This document shows, one piece after another, positions 45,761 to 54,318 of a stretch of 64,000 bases of DNA (positions are counted from its first letter, which is position 1; each line of letters starts with the position of its first letter). This stretch comes from Roseiarcus sp963764955 (lineage in GTDB: Bacteria > Pseudomonadota > Alphaproteobacteria > Rhizobiales > Beijerinckiaceae): the NCBI GenBank assembly GCA_963764955.1, contig CAVXVE010000059.1:160856-224855 (forward strand), in the 5' to 3' direction. The notes beneath the pieces are model-generated. The model had not been told where the DNA came from. It worked only from the letters and a program-made list of their open reading frames with translations, and made no database searches. Both the position numbers and the translations under genes were made by a program.

Positions 45761-47347
45761 TTACCCAAACAGCCCATGCACAAACCATTTCGCCTGCGCC
45801 GTCTCGCGGCCCCACAGGCCCTCGCGATAGAGCCAGAAGCGGCGCCCTTCCGTATCCTCGGCGCGGAAATAGTCGCGCGTCGGCATGGCCTCGCGCCGCC
45901 ACCAGGGCGCGGCGATGCGCTCCGGCCCCTCGATGGCGGCGACATTATGCAGGACGCGGCGCCAGCGAAAGCGCAAAGGCGGTCCGTCGGGAACTTCGGC
46001 CAGGGCCTCGATCGGCTCCGGGCGAGCAAAGAGGCGCAGCGGGCGCGCCGGCGCGCCGTTCGATCCATCCCCGCGGATCAGGCCCACGGGTTCTTCGCGA
46101 TGACGACTTTCCCTACGCAGCCTCGCCTCCCCCAGCGTCGCGGGCGCGGACGCTTCCGCCTGTTCGGGCAGATGCGCCTCGACAAGCTCGCGCCGCGTCA
46201 CCGCGCGGGCCCCGAGCCGCGCGGAGAGCCGGTCGAGAAGCTCGGCGAGGACAAGGGCGCGCTCTGTCTCGTGCGCGCGCTCGAACTCGGCTTCGGAAGG
46301 CGCGAGCGGCTCGGCCTTAAGGCAGGCGAGACGCATGAGATCGACGCCGTAGCCGGCGTCGATGGCGTCCTCGTCCGGACTCGCAAGCCGCTCGGCGAAG
46401 AGCCGCACGATCGCGCGCGCTTCGTTGAGCGGCCGAGAGACGCCGATAACGATGCGGCGCACATGCCCGTCGACGCGATAGAGTGCAAGCTCGATCCGCC
46501 GCGCGCCCTTGGCCTGCCGCTCGAGCAGCACGACCAGATCGTCGGCGAGCTTGCGCAAGCTCGCCTCGATCGCCTGGGCCGTCTGGATCGGCGAGGCGAA
46601 CCGCCGTTCGGCGCAGAAATCGGGCGGCGCGAAGCGCGGCGAAATCGACGCCCGCTCGAGGCCCTTGAGCGCGTCGAGCCGCGCCATGGGATGAGGTCCG
46701 AACCGCGCCGTGATCGGCGCCCGGGGCCTAAGCGCAATGTCGCCGACGCGCCTCAACCCCGCCCGCGCCATGTCGGCCACGGTTTTCTCCTCGAGGCCAA
46801 GCGCGGCGAGCGGCAGATCGAAAAAGAGCCTGGCGAAGGCCTTGTCGCTCATCGGCTCAGGCGCGATTTTCTCGCGCGAAAACCGCGCCAGCGCTGAAGC
46901 GGCGCGCGGATTGCCGGCGGCCCCGATGAGGACGGTGATCCCTTGCGCGGCAAGCCGCGCGCGGCAATCTTCGATCAGCGCCGCTTCGCCCCCGAACAGA
47001 TGAGCGACGCCGGATATGTCGAGCATCAGCCCGTCGCGCCCGTCGAGCGCGGCGAGCGGGGTGAAGCGGGAGCACCAGTCGCACAGGCGCTCGATGAGTC
47101 GCGCCTCTTCAAGCGGCTCAGCCTCGACCGCGACGAGCGCCGGAAAGCGGGCGCGCGCGTCGGGGAGCGAAAGGCCGACGCTGAGGCCGAGCCGCGCGGC
47201 TTGAGCGTCGACGCAGACGAGCCTCTGCGCATTGTCGACTTTCGCCACCGCCGCTAGAGGCGCGCGTTCATCAACGCCGCCGCGCCGCCGCGCGCGGTCG
47301 GTCGCCAGACGCGGCAGCCAGAGGGAGAGAAATCGCCGGGTCGTCAA
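45761..47347 (-). CDS. imuB: ImuB, Y-family polymerase-like DNA repair protein
   Basis: This 528-residue protein begins TTRRFLSLWLPRLATDRARR and carries Y-family fingers and palm: VDNAQRLVCVDAQAARLGLS, GLMLDISGVAHLFGGEAALI and GLRRVGDIALRPRAPITARF (helix-hairpin region). ImuB lacks the polymerase catalytic carboxylates and recruits DnaE2 and the beta clamp in the SOS mutasome. The start is TTG at 47347, overlapping imuA by 77 bp. dnaE2, which often follows, is not here: the next gene on this strand is a transglutaminase-like protein. Confidence 0.9.
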   Translation of the reverse strand: MTTRRFLSLWLPRLATDRARRRGGVDERAPLAAVAKVDNAQRLVCVDAQAARLGLSVGLSLPDARARFPALVAVEAEPLEEARLIERLCDWCSRFTPLAALDGRDGLMLDISGVAHLFGGEAALIEDCRARLAAQGITVLIGAAGNPRAASALARFSREKIAPEPMSDKAFARLFFDLPLAALGLEEKTVADMARAGLRRVGDIALRPRAPITARFGPHPMARLDALKGLERASISPRFAPPDFCAERRFASPIQTAQAIEASLRKLADDLVVLLERQAKGARRIELALYRVDGHVRRIVIGVSRPLNEARAIVRLFAERLASPDEDAIDAGYGVDLMRLACLKAEPLAPSEAEFERAHETERALVLAELLDRLSARLGARAVTRRELVEAHLPEQAEASAPATLGEARLRRESRHREEPVGLIRGDGSNGAPARPLRLFARPEPIEALAEVPDGPPLRFRWRRVLHNVAAIEGPERIAAPWWRREAMPTRDYFRAEDTEGRRFWLYREGLWGRETAQAKWFVHGLFG

Positions 47348-48162
47348 AGGCCGTATCCCTGAAAGTCATGTCCTTGAAGGTCAGGTCCTGGCTTCGCCAT
47401 TCGAGACGAATGACGCGCCCCACATCGAAAGCCTGAAAAGCCCCTTCAGGCCCCGCCCGCGCGAGGCGCGCCTTGACGAGCCGCGCCCCGCAGGCGAATG
47501 GCCCAGGCAGGTCTGGGCCAGCGACGGCCGGGGTTCTCGCGCTTGGCGCAGCGGCGATCTCGAACCGCGTCTCGGCGGCGCTGGAGAGGCGCTCGCCCTG
47601 GCCATAGGCGCTGGCCAGAACGAGGAGCGCGGGGACCCTGCCCTTTCGCGCCGCGAGCAGGAGGCGGCGCGAGGCGGCGAGGCTGTAGCCCTTCAGATTC
47701 CAGATCTCGCCCACGACCGCGGCCGGAGCGCCGCATTTGAGCGCCTCCTCGATCGCCCAGAAAGCCAAAGCCGCGTCGGGCGCGCGCACGAACACGAGGC
47801 GGCTTAAGGAAAGCCCGTGCGCCACGAGCCCCGGCCCATGGAGCGCGCCCGACTCCTGATCGGCGAAGCCTTCGCTGACGATGAGGGCCGAGGCCGGCCG
47901 CTGGCTCAAGAAACGCGCGGCGAGCGCCAGCGCAAAGCCCATCGCCGCCGCCCCGTCCTGAGGCTTTGCCGGGGCGATCTCATGCAGGGCGTCGCCGGCG
48001 AGGCCGCCGCCCAGCGCGGAATTCGAAGGCGCGCGCGAGCGGGAGCCGTCGCGCGGGCAGGCCGCCCGCAGGGGCGCCGCCCGCCGGGCCGGCCTCCGCC
48101 TCGATCTCGGCGATGACGCGCCTGAGACGCGCCATCCCCTCCGCTCTGCCGCCTGGCGACAT
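47271..48162 (-). pseudogene. imuA: ImuA (SulA/RecA-like SOS mutasome protein), N-terminal frameshift
   Basis: The body is intact: LGGGLAGDALHEIAPAKPQD, GAAAMGFALALAARFLSQRP, GLVAHGLSLSRLVFVRAPDA and AVVGEIWNLKGYSLAASRRL, typical ImuA. The expected first 45 or so residues (MARLRRVIAEIEAEAG start, then LPARRLPLARAFEF) are in another frame from 48162 or 48135 and meet the body near 48025. One indel separates them. A start in the body frame would give an unrelated Arg-rich N-terminus. ImuA normally partners ImuB and DnaE2. Confidence 0.8.
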
Positions 48163-48291
48163 TCGGTCCGCGTCCTGTAGGTTCGCATTTTGTTCTTGTT
48201 TTGGACCGAAAGGGCGAGGGAGTCAAGGACGGGGACTGCTAGACAAATATCTCGGTTACTGAGGCACGACCCGCCACTGAGGCAAAGATTT

Positions 48292-48330
48292 TCGTGATAC
48301 GATATTGATGGGGATATTTTTGTGATACAA
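48292..48330 (+). promoter_or_regulatory. Paired palindromes upstream of brnTA (probable operators)
   Basis: TCGTGATACGA (48292-48302) and TTGTGATACAA (48320-48330) are both perfect inverted repeats around GAT/TAC, 28 bp apart centre to centre. The second covers the GTG start of brnT. BrnA antitoxins are known to bind palindromes in their own promoter, so autoregulation is a reasonable inference. Confidence 0.65.
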
Positions 48331-48609
48331 ATAATCCCAAAAATCACCTGCGACCCAGCCAAGCGTAAAAAGACCCTGCAAGAGCGCGAGCTCGATCTCC
48401 TTGAGGCAGGAAAGGTCTTTTCCGGAGAGACGCTAACTTTGATCGACGATCGGAAGGACTACGGGGAAGTTCGCTATCCGACCTACGGCTTTCTTGGAAA
48501 TCGCGTGGTGATGGTGGTCTGGACGGATCGCGCCGCGGCGCGCCACGTCATCTCAATGAGGTATTGTCATGAACGCGAAGCTGCCAAAGTCCGCGCCAGA
48601 ATGGGTTGA
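48322..48609 (+). CDS. brnT: BrnT-type toxin of a type II toxin-antitoxin pair
   Basis: This 95-residue ribonuclease-fold toxin reads ITCDPAKRKKTLQERELDLL, VFSGETLTLIDDRKDYGEVR, and VVMVVWTDRAAARHVISMRY followed by CHEREAAK. The DPAK start, the D/E-rich RxxYGE segment and the RxISxR-like HVISMR block are family hallmarks. BrnT cleaves RNA and halts growth until bound by BrnA. GTG at 48322 is the only plausible start. It overlaps brnA by 41 bp. Confidence 0.9.
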   Translation: MIQIIPKITCDPAKRKKTLQERELDLLEAGKVFSGETLTLIDDRKDYGEVRYPTYGFLGNRVVMVVWTDRAAARHVISMRYCHEREAAKVRARMG

Positions 48610-48856
48610 TCCCGACGACGCGCGCGAATGGACGGACGACCAATTGAGCCGGGCCGAATATGCCATCGGCGGGAAGGTCGTCCGCGAGGCGCAGGGTACG
48701 CTCACGCGACGACGCGGGCGCCCGAAGCTGACCAGTCCGAAGGAACAGATTTCCGTCCGCCTCGATTCTGATGTCCTCGCCGCCTTGCGAGCGAGCGGCC
48801 CAGGTTGGCAGGCAAGACTCAACCAGATTTTGCGAAAGGCCCTCGGTGTTGGGTGA
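48569..48856 (+). CDS. brnA: BrnA-type antitoxin
   Basis: This 95-residue antitoxin has an N-terminal toxin-binding part (PEWVDPDDAREWTDDQLSRA) and a C-terminal ribbon-helix-helix DNA-binding part: GRPKLTSPKEQISVRLDSDV and LAALRASGPGWQARLNQILR. The toxin-first order with overlapping genes is normal for brnTA. Confidence 0.9.
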   Translation: MNAKLPKSAPEWVDPDDAREWTDDQLSRAEYAIGGKVVREAQGTLTRRRGRPKLTSPKEQISVRLDSDVLAALRASGPGWQARLNQILRKALGVG

Positions 48857-48878
48857 TCGGGATGACGGCGCCTCGCCC

Positions 48879-49370
48879 TCACCCCGTCTCGAAATCGCCT
48901 CTCTGTGGAGGGGCGAGGGGCGTGAACTGGCAGCGGTCGGGCTTCAGGTCGACAAGCGGCGTGCCGTCGAGGCAGTCGAGCCCTTTGACTAGCAGCACCG
49001 CTCCTTCGCGCTTGACGAGCGTCGCGAGCGAAGTCCCGACCGGGTTCGGCCGCACCGGCGAGCGCAGCGCAAACGTTCCGCGGGTCGAGCCGTCATTGGC
49101 CGGGCTCTGGCGCACGAGATCGCGCCGCGACTCGTGCAGCCAATAGAGAACCTCGATCCGCTCATACGCCTCGATCCCGTCCAGCGCCTGAACCCAGGGC
49201 TCGGCGATTTCGATGCGGCAGATCGGCCCATCGGCTCGGCCCTGCCGGGGGCATTCGAGCCGCGAGGTCCAGGGCGTGCGGATGATTCCGATAAAGGCGA
49301 GCCCGGCGTCGAACGCCGTCGGCGCCTCGACCGCGACCTCGTTCAGCCGGACCTCGTTCAGCCTCACCAT
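48879..49370 (-). CDS. trmO: tRNA (N6-threonylcarbamoyladenosine(37)-N6)-methyltransferase TrmO
   Basis: This roughly 163-residue SAM-dependent beta-barrel methyltransferase (TsaA/UPF0066) reads AFIGIIRTPWTSRLECPRQG, IEIAEPWVQALDGIEAYERI, LYWLHESRRD, GTFALRSPVRPNPVGTSLAT and GLDCLDGTPLVDLKP. The SPxRPNPxG motif forms the SAM site. It N6-methylates t6A37 in certain tRNAs. ATG at 49370 is used; the frame is open upstream but lacks similarity. Confidence 0.92.
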   Translation of the reverse strand: MVRLNEVRLNEVAVEAPTAFDAGLAFIGIIRTPWTSRLECPRQGRADGPICRIEIAEPWVQALDGIEAYERIEVLYWLHESRRDLVRQSPANDGSTRGTFALRSPVRPNPVGTSLATLVKREGAVLLVKGLDCLDGTPLVDLKPDRCQFTPLAPPQRGDFETG

Positions 49371-49585
49371 GGGCCGTCCTCCCCGTCCTATATGGACCTG
49401 GAGCCCGCCGAAGGCGGGCGAGGCGCTAGCCGGCGCCTCCGGGCGCCACGGTCCCCAACCCTCCCGCACTTCAAATTCACGTTAACCCAATGGGAACAAA
49501 CACAGAACATTTTGTAGCGATAATCCGGAATGATGGATATGATCCGGATAATCACAAATCATATCACGTTTGCCTTGGGGGTTCG

Positions 49586-50152
49586 ATGAGTCAGATCAAT
49601 CGCGGATTTTTCTTCACGCATGTGCGCCGGATCATGTTCTCAAATGTCCTGCAACAGTCGCAAGTCGACGGGATCAACGCGATTCTCGACGCGTGGGAGG
49701 AGAAATACGCCGACGGCGATGACCGTTGGCTCGCCTACGCCCTTGCGACCACCTACCATGAAACCGATCAGCACATGCAGCCGATCGAAGAATACGGCAA
49801 AGGACGCGGGATGCCGTATGGAAAGCCTGATTCGACGACCGGCAAAGTCTATTACGGTCGTGGTTTCGTGCAACTGACCTGGGAGCGCAACTACAAAACC
49901 ATGTCAGACTTGTTGGGTGTCGACTTCGTTGATCATCCCGAGCTGGCGCTGGAGCTCGACAATGCGACAAAGATCATGTTCATCGGCATGATCAAGGGAC
50001 TGTTCACCGGCAGGTCGTTAGGAGATTATTTTAACAACACAACGAACGACTGGGTGAACGCTCGCAGGATTATCAATGGTTTGGACAAGGCTCAGGCCAT
50101 AGCCATGTATGGCCACAATTTTTACTCGGCAATCAGTTACACGACCTCGTGA
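49586..50152 (+). CDS. Glycoside hydrolase family 19-like (chitinase/lysozyme fold)
   Basis: The protein (188 residues) starts SQINRGFFFTHVRRIMFSNV after a GGGG ribosome site. It has the GH19 pattern WLAYALATTYHETDQHMQPI, with the catalytic Glu in YHET, EEYGKGRGMPYGKPDSTTGK and YYGRGFVQLTWERNYKTMSD. It ends AISYTTS. No signal peptide is seen, so it may be a phage-type lysin or a chitinase-like remnant of prophage or type VI effectors; no phage neighbours support either. ATG at 49586 is preferred to 49490. Confidence 0.85.
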   Translation: MSQINRGFFFTHVRRIMFSNVLQQSQVDGINAILDAWEEKYADGDDRWLAYALATTYHETDQHMQPIEEYGKGRGMPYGKPDSTTGKVYYGRGFVQLTWERNYKTMSDLLGVDFVDHPELALELDNATKIMFIGMIKGLFTGRSLGDYFNNTTNDWVNARRIINGLDKAQAIAMYGHNFYSAISYTTS

Positions 50153-50193
50153 GGCTCCTCCGCGGAGATAGCGAGCAGCCCGGCGTGCTCACG

Positions 50194-50580
50194 ATGTCCA
50201 AGTCCCGTTTGCGGGCCGGGCGCCGGCTGGCAAGAGCCGGTACAATCGTCGGGCTGATGATGACCGCGTCTCTATCTCCCGTCCTGGCGGAGGAGCGCTG
50301 TGGATGGCTGGAGAATCCCACTCCCGGCAACTGGTGGCTTAAGGACGCGCACGCCCTGTGGATCATCGCCACCCAAGGCGGCCCGTCCGCGCAGGGGATC
50401 GAAAAACTCGCTCGCCCGACGCCGGACCGTTTCGTGGCCGCCAACGGCCAGTATGGGTATTGGTGCGCCTGCCTCAGCGGGAGTTTCGACGTTCACGCGC
50501 AAGCGGCGACCCGCATCGACAAGGCGAACACGTCGCCACTCTCCGTCTGCCGAGACGATAAAGCGCTGCCAGCCCCTTAA
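50194..50580 (+). CDS. DUF4087 secreted protein
   Basis: The signal peptide MSKSRLRAGRRLARAGTIVG followed by LMMTASLSPVLAE is cleaved before ERCGWLENPTPGNWWLKDAH. The domain has the DUF4087 landmarks CGWLENPTPGNWW, WIIATQGG and NGQYGYWCACLSGSF, with conserved cysteines probably in disulfides. Function unknown; periplasmic or secreted. ATG at 50194 rather than 50149. Confidence 0.82.
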   Translation: MSKSRLRAGRRLARAGTIVGLMMTASLSPVLAEERCGWLENPTPGNWWLKDAHALWIIATQGGPSAQGIEKLARPTPDRFVAANGQYGYWCACLSGSFDVHAQAATRIDKANTSPLSVCRDDKALPAP

Positions 50581-50690
50581 AGCACGCTGCGATTAGATCG
50601 AATCGCAGCGTGCTTTAAATTCTTAGATTTCGCTCGCTTTTTTGCGAAAAACCGGCGTCCACTTTTTCGCCGCGCTGTAAAGCACGGCTT
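50579..50690. repeat. Dispersed palindromic intergenic repeat, copy 2, starting with a 16-bp perfect inverted repeat
   Basis: AAAGCACGCTGCGATT (50579-50594) pairs perfectly with its complement at 50601-50616 around AGATCG, beginning at the DUF4087 stop codon, and could end transcription. It is followed by the GCGAAAAA / TTTTTCGC palindrome (50644-50671) shared with copies at 45656 and 60725. Together they form one composite repeat. The rest of 50691-50920 holds nothing recognisable. Confidence 0.75.
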
Positions 50691-50920
50691 TGGGCGCGTT
50701 CGCTCGGGGAGACGCAGCGGCGCGCAACCCGTTTAAGCGCTCGACGCGAGCAGCCCGCTCATCCATGGCCAACGCATAATCCACCGACACTTTTGCGGGG
50801 TTGTCAGAACGGCGGCGCCCGTCACAGAGTTGGGCTTGCACGACGACCGCGCGTCGGTTGCCGGCTTAAGCGGCGACCGCGTTGCGTCAGGCCCAGGGGC
50901 GAAATGTTTCGAGGAGGACG

Positions 50921-51154
50921 ATGATGCGAAGACTGGCGATTACGCTCGCGAGCGCCGCGGCGCTCACGATGGGGAGCGCGTTCCTGGGGGGCGCCAGCGC
51001 CCAGATCGAGCGCGGCCCCGCAGCGCTCGCGGCGCCGGCGAAAAACTTCACGCCCGTTGAAAAGGCCGCATGCGGTCCTCATTGGGGCCGGTTCTGCGGC
51101 CCGTGGCATCACAGGGTCTGCGGCCGCTGGCATTGCTGGTGCGCCCCCTGCTGA
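50921..51154 (+). CDS. Small secreted Cys/Trp/His-rich protein
   Basis: This 77-residue protein has a clear signal peptide (MMRRLAITLASAAALTMGSA, then FLGGASAQ). The mature tail is rich in Cys, His and Trp: ACGPHWGRFCGPWHHRVCGR and WHCWCAPC. GAGGAGG lies just upstream of the ATG at 50921. Such small GPWG/Cys-rich secreted proteins are common in Hyphomicrobiales; function unknown, metal binding or disulfide scaffold possible. Confidence 0.7.
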   Translation: MMRRLAITLASAAALTMGSAFLGGASAQIERGPAALAAPAKNFTPVEKAACGPHWGRFCGPWHHRVCGRWHCWCAPC

Positions 51155-51200
51155 GCGCGCAACACGGACTTAAAGGCGAGGCGGCGCTCGCCGCCCCGCC

Positions 51201-52928
51201 CTACCCCGTGACCTCGAGCGCGAGGCGTCCGCTCAAGGTCTGGCCATATTCGCCGACCGCCTCGACGACCACCCGATAGGTTCCAGGCTTGAGGTCCCCG
51301 GGCAGGCGGGCGACCCAGACGTGCGAACTATCATTAGCCTTTACCCAGGCCTTCTTCGTCGCCTCGTTGCGGGCGAACACTTCCTGCACGAACGGATCGG
51401 GCCGGGCGGTGCGGACCATTTCGACCGGCGCCCGGTCGCCGATGACCATCTTCACCTTGGTCTTCTCGCCGCCGTCGAACACATTGGCGACGAGCGTGGA
51501 GGCGCTCAGCGCGTCGCGTGGGACGGGCGAGCCCAAAAGGCGCACCTGACGGAAATCGCGGTCGATGTCGTTGCCGATTCCATGAAAGCGGCTCAGGACC
51601 GAAAGCCGCATCTGCCTTCCGTTCGGCTCCTTCGCCGGAACGAAGCGGGTCGTATAGCGATTGCCGTCGACCGACAGGATATGGAAGCCGTTCGGCGTCC
51701 CGTCGCGGCTGTCGGCCGAGGGCACGCCGCGATGGTCGGATGGCCCGCTCCACCATGAGCCCGAGAGCGTCGTCAGGATGTGCTGATGAAGCGGCGCCGC
51801 GCCCTTCCAGCCGTCAGGCGCATCGAAATAATGATGCTCGGTCGTGTGGGTGTGGCCGGCGAAGCTGGCGGTGAAGCGCCGCCCCTCGAACAGGTCGAAG
51901 AGCGCCTCGCGACCCTGAAGATTTTGATAGGGCTCATCGCCGAGAAAGGTGCGGATGGGGATGTGCATCACCATGACGATCAGCGTGTCGTCGGGCGTCT
52001 GCGTCAGCACGTTGCGCACGAACGCAAGCTGCCCTTCGTCGAACCGGCCCTCGTACTTGCCGCCGGGCCTGCGCGGATCGGGCCCGAGATAGTCGACGTC
52101 GTCGAGCATCAGGAAAAGCGTCTTTGCGTAAAAGAACGCGTAGTAGTTCGGGCCGAAGACGCGCTTGTAGGTCTCGCGGCAATATCGCCGGTCCGGCACG
52201 TCGAGATTGAGATCGTGGTTGCCGCCGACGTTCCACCACGTGAGCCCGATCGAGCCCATGATCGCGTTTGACCGCGGATAGAGCGAGAGATCGTCGAACA
52301 TGATGTCGCCGGCGGTCAGGCCGAACTTGGCGTCGATGCCGGCCAGAGCTTGAATCAGGTCCTCGCGAACGAAGTCGACTTCGGCGCCGGTCTCCGGCTG
52401 CGGATCGGTCACCATCACGACGTTGAAAGCATCGGGCTCATCCTGGCGGCGAAGCGGGAAATCCACCGACGCGGGCAGAGGCCCGGTCGGCGCCAGACCC
52501 TCGTAGGTCAGGTTGAGATCGGCGGGCGAGCCTTTGGGATAGTGATGGCGGTAGAAGCGCGGCAGATTGGTCTCGCGCTCGACCGGCGGCGTGAACCCCG
52601 CCGGCTTGATGACGAAGATCGTCGTTTCGTCCGGCAGCGGCAGCGCGTAGCGGCCGTCGGCGCCGGTGACCGCGACGTCCCGGCCGTTCGAGACAAGCAC
52701 GCCGGCGAGTCCAGGATTCGCGCTGGCCACGCCCGAGCCGTCCCTGTCCTCGAACACGATTCCCGAGACTTGGCCCGAGACCTGTCCCGAGACTTGGCCG
52801 GAAACTTGCGCCCCTGGCGCCGCTTGCGCCTGAGCCCGCTGCGACTCGATGGCCGCCAACGCAAGGCCGCCCGCCGCGCCCATCAGCACGCCGCGGCGCG
52901 TGAATCCATCGCCATGATGCTCTGACAT
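51201..52928 (-). CDS. Tat-exported calcineurin-like phosphoesterase with N-terminal beta-sandwich and C-terminal domain
   Basis: This protein of about 575 residues starts MSEHHGDGFTRRGVLMGAAG with a Tat-type twin arginine. A Gly/Gln/Ser/Val linker repeats VSGQ four times. Then comes a SdrD-B-like domain (GIVFEDRDGSGVASANPGLA), and metallophosphoesterase blocks FNVVMVTDPQPETGAEVDFV, GLTAGDIMFDDLSLY, TWWNVGGNHDLNLDVPDRRY (GNHD), LIVMVMHIPIRTFLG (GHxP-like) and TASFAGHTHTTEHHYFDAPD (GHTH). It ends in a C-terminal sandwich. Periplasmic phosphodiesterase of unknown target. ATG at 52928 follows GGGGGA. Confidence 0.9.
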   Translation of the reverse strand: MSEHHGDGFTRRGVLMGAAGGLALAAIESQRAQAQAAPGAQVSGQVSGQVSGQVSGIVFEDRDGSGVASANPGLAGVLVSNGRDVAVTGADGRYALPLPDETTIFVIKPAGFTPPVERETNLPRFYRHHYPKGSPADLNLTYEGLAPTGPLPASVDFPLRRQDEPDAFNVVMVTDPQPETGAEVDFVREDLIQALAGIDAKFGLTAGDIMFDDLSLYPRSNAIMGSIGLTWWNVGGNHDLNLDVPDRRYCRETYKRVFGPNYYAFFYAKTLFLMLDDVDYLGPDPRRPGGKYEGRFDEGQLAFVRNVLTQTPDDTLIVMVMHIPIRTFLGDEPYQNLQGREALFDLFEGRRFTASFAGHTHTTEHHYFDAPDGWKGAAPLHQHILTTLSGSWWSGPSDHRGVPSADSRDGTPNGFHILSVDGNRYTTRFVPAKEPNGRQMRLSVLSRFHGIGNDIDRDFRQVRLLGSPVPRDALSASTLVANVFDGGEKTKVKMVIGDRAPVEMVRTARPDPFVQEVFARNEATKKAWVKANDSSHVWVARLPGDLKPGTYRVVVEAVGEYGQTLSGRLALEVTG

Positions 52929-53065
52929 TCCCCCAACCTCCGATTCGCGTCCCGACAGGAAATGGCCCGGGCATGACGCCGTCATGAAAGGAGGCCATTC
53001 GGGCGTGAGCTTATAGCGCGACTTGATGCAATGGAGCCTGCGCCGTCATCCACGCGGCCATCTCG

Positions 53066-54202
53066 CTACGGAAAATTCACGACGGCGCCGTAAAGCGGAT
53101 AGGTGGACCGAACCTGCCGCGAATCCGGAAGGATCACCAACTTGTCCTCCCTGGAGGAGTCGAAATCGACCGCTCCGACCAAGGTGAAGCTGTCGAAAAC
53201 AAAAGGCAGGCTCCGTCCGGCGATAGAGTCCGGCTTGTCGAGAAGCCCCAAATGGAGATGGGGGCCTTCCGAGGGCCCGGTGTTTCCTAGTTTGCCGATC
53301 GGCGCGCCGGCCTTCACGGCGTCGCCGACCTTCACAGCGACGCTGCCCTGTCGCAAATGCGCGTACCAGGCGAAGACATTTGGAGCGATTTCGAGCATCA
53401 CGTTGTTGCCGCCATAGTCCGACTTCGACTTAGGCGTCATCAGGACGAAAGGCGTTTGATCGGACATGCCGTCGTGGACAGAGACGACGGTTCCATCGGC
53501 GACCGCGAGGACGTTCTCGCCGAAGTCGTAGTACTGCTCGACCTTCTTGCCGTCGCCGTCGAAAATCCTGTCATGTCTGACCTTGACCAAGTCGAGCGCG
53601 AAGGTTTCAGCCGTCTCGATGCGGACGCCGTCAATTGCGATCCGTTCGTCCCTGTGAATGTTGGGCTTGCAGCAAGCGGCGCCCGCAAGCCAACCGTCCC
53701 CCTTGAGAGGGGGCCCGATCACAATCGCTGGCTGATGGTTGATCGCGACCTCGGGCGCGTCGACCTCCGGCGGGTCGGCCAGCAACCCAAGCTGCGAGTC
53801 CGCCTTGAGCGCATAGGCGATCCGATGCGTCACCCGTTCTGGCGCTGCGCCCGGCGGCAGGATCAGATCGACGTCAATCGACACGGCCACCGACGCCGGA
53901 ATGTCCCGCGCCGGCGTCTTTGCGAAGAGCGTCTGAGTGGCCGCGGCAAGGGCGTTTCCCTCGATCCGCATCAGCTCTTTTCCCGTGAGGTCGAGAACAG
54001 TCACGCTCGACAGCGTCACTGGCTCGGGAAACACGCTGACGAGGAGAAGTTCGTATTCGACGTGGTCCATACCGTCGTCGCCGCGGACGACCTGAGCCTC
54101 ATGAATCGGGCTGACCAAGAGCGCGGTCGGCCGCCCGTAATCCTCGGCCGACACGCCTGACGCCAGAGTGAGGAAAGCCGCCGACGCAAAAAGAATGCGC
54201 AT
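53066..54202 (-). CDS. M23 family metallopeptidase (LytM-type), secreted
   Basis: This 378-residue protein has signal peptide MRILFASAAFLTLASGVSAE. The C-terminal M23 domain has QYYDFGENVLAVADGTVVSV, SDYGGNNVMLEIAPNVFAWY, AHLRQGSVAVKVGDAVKAGA and GNTGPSEGPHLHLGLLDKPD with the PHLHLGL zinc motif. The N-terminal half is a beta-rich domain of unknown role. Cleaves peptidoglycan cross-bridges or regulates amidases if, as usual, active. The HxxxD partner is not obvious in the visible alignment. Confidence 0.88.
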   Translation of the reverse strand: MRILFASAAFLTLASGVSAEDYGRPTALLVSPIHEAQVVRGDDGMDHVEYELLLVSVFPEPVTLSSVTVLDLTGKELMRIEGNALAAATQTLFAKTPARDIPASVAVSIDVDLILPPGAAPERVTHRIAYALKADSQLGLLADPPEVDAPEVAINHQPAIVIGPPLKGDGWLAGAACCKPNIHRDERIAIDGVRIETAETFALDLVKVRHDRIFDGDGKKVEQYYDFGENVLAVADGTVVSVHDGMSDQTPFVLMTPKSKSDYGGNNVMLEIAPNVFAWYAHLRQGSVAVKVGDAVKAGAPIGKLGNTGPSEGPHLHLGLLDKPDSIAGRSLPFVFDSFTLVGAVDFDSSREDKLVILPDSRQVRSTYPLYGAVVNFP

Positions 54203-54318
54203 CTTTGTCCCCTGGCCAGACGCAACAATATCGTGACAGCGCGCAGAGTCACAAGGCCCGAGCCGCTTGGGCGCCGCGTTGCTTCACGACCACGCGACGC
54301 GGACCGTCGCGGCTGTGA

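Noticed and set aside
49490..49585. Upstream extension of the GH19-like protein
   Set aside because: No similarity before SQINRGFF, and a better ribosome site precedes ATG 49586.
52551..52562. GGCGGTAGAAG on the plus strand
   Set aside because: It lies inside the phosphoesterase coding region on the opposite strand, with no leader context.
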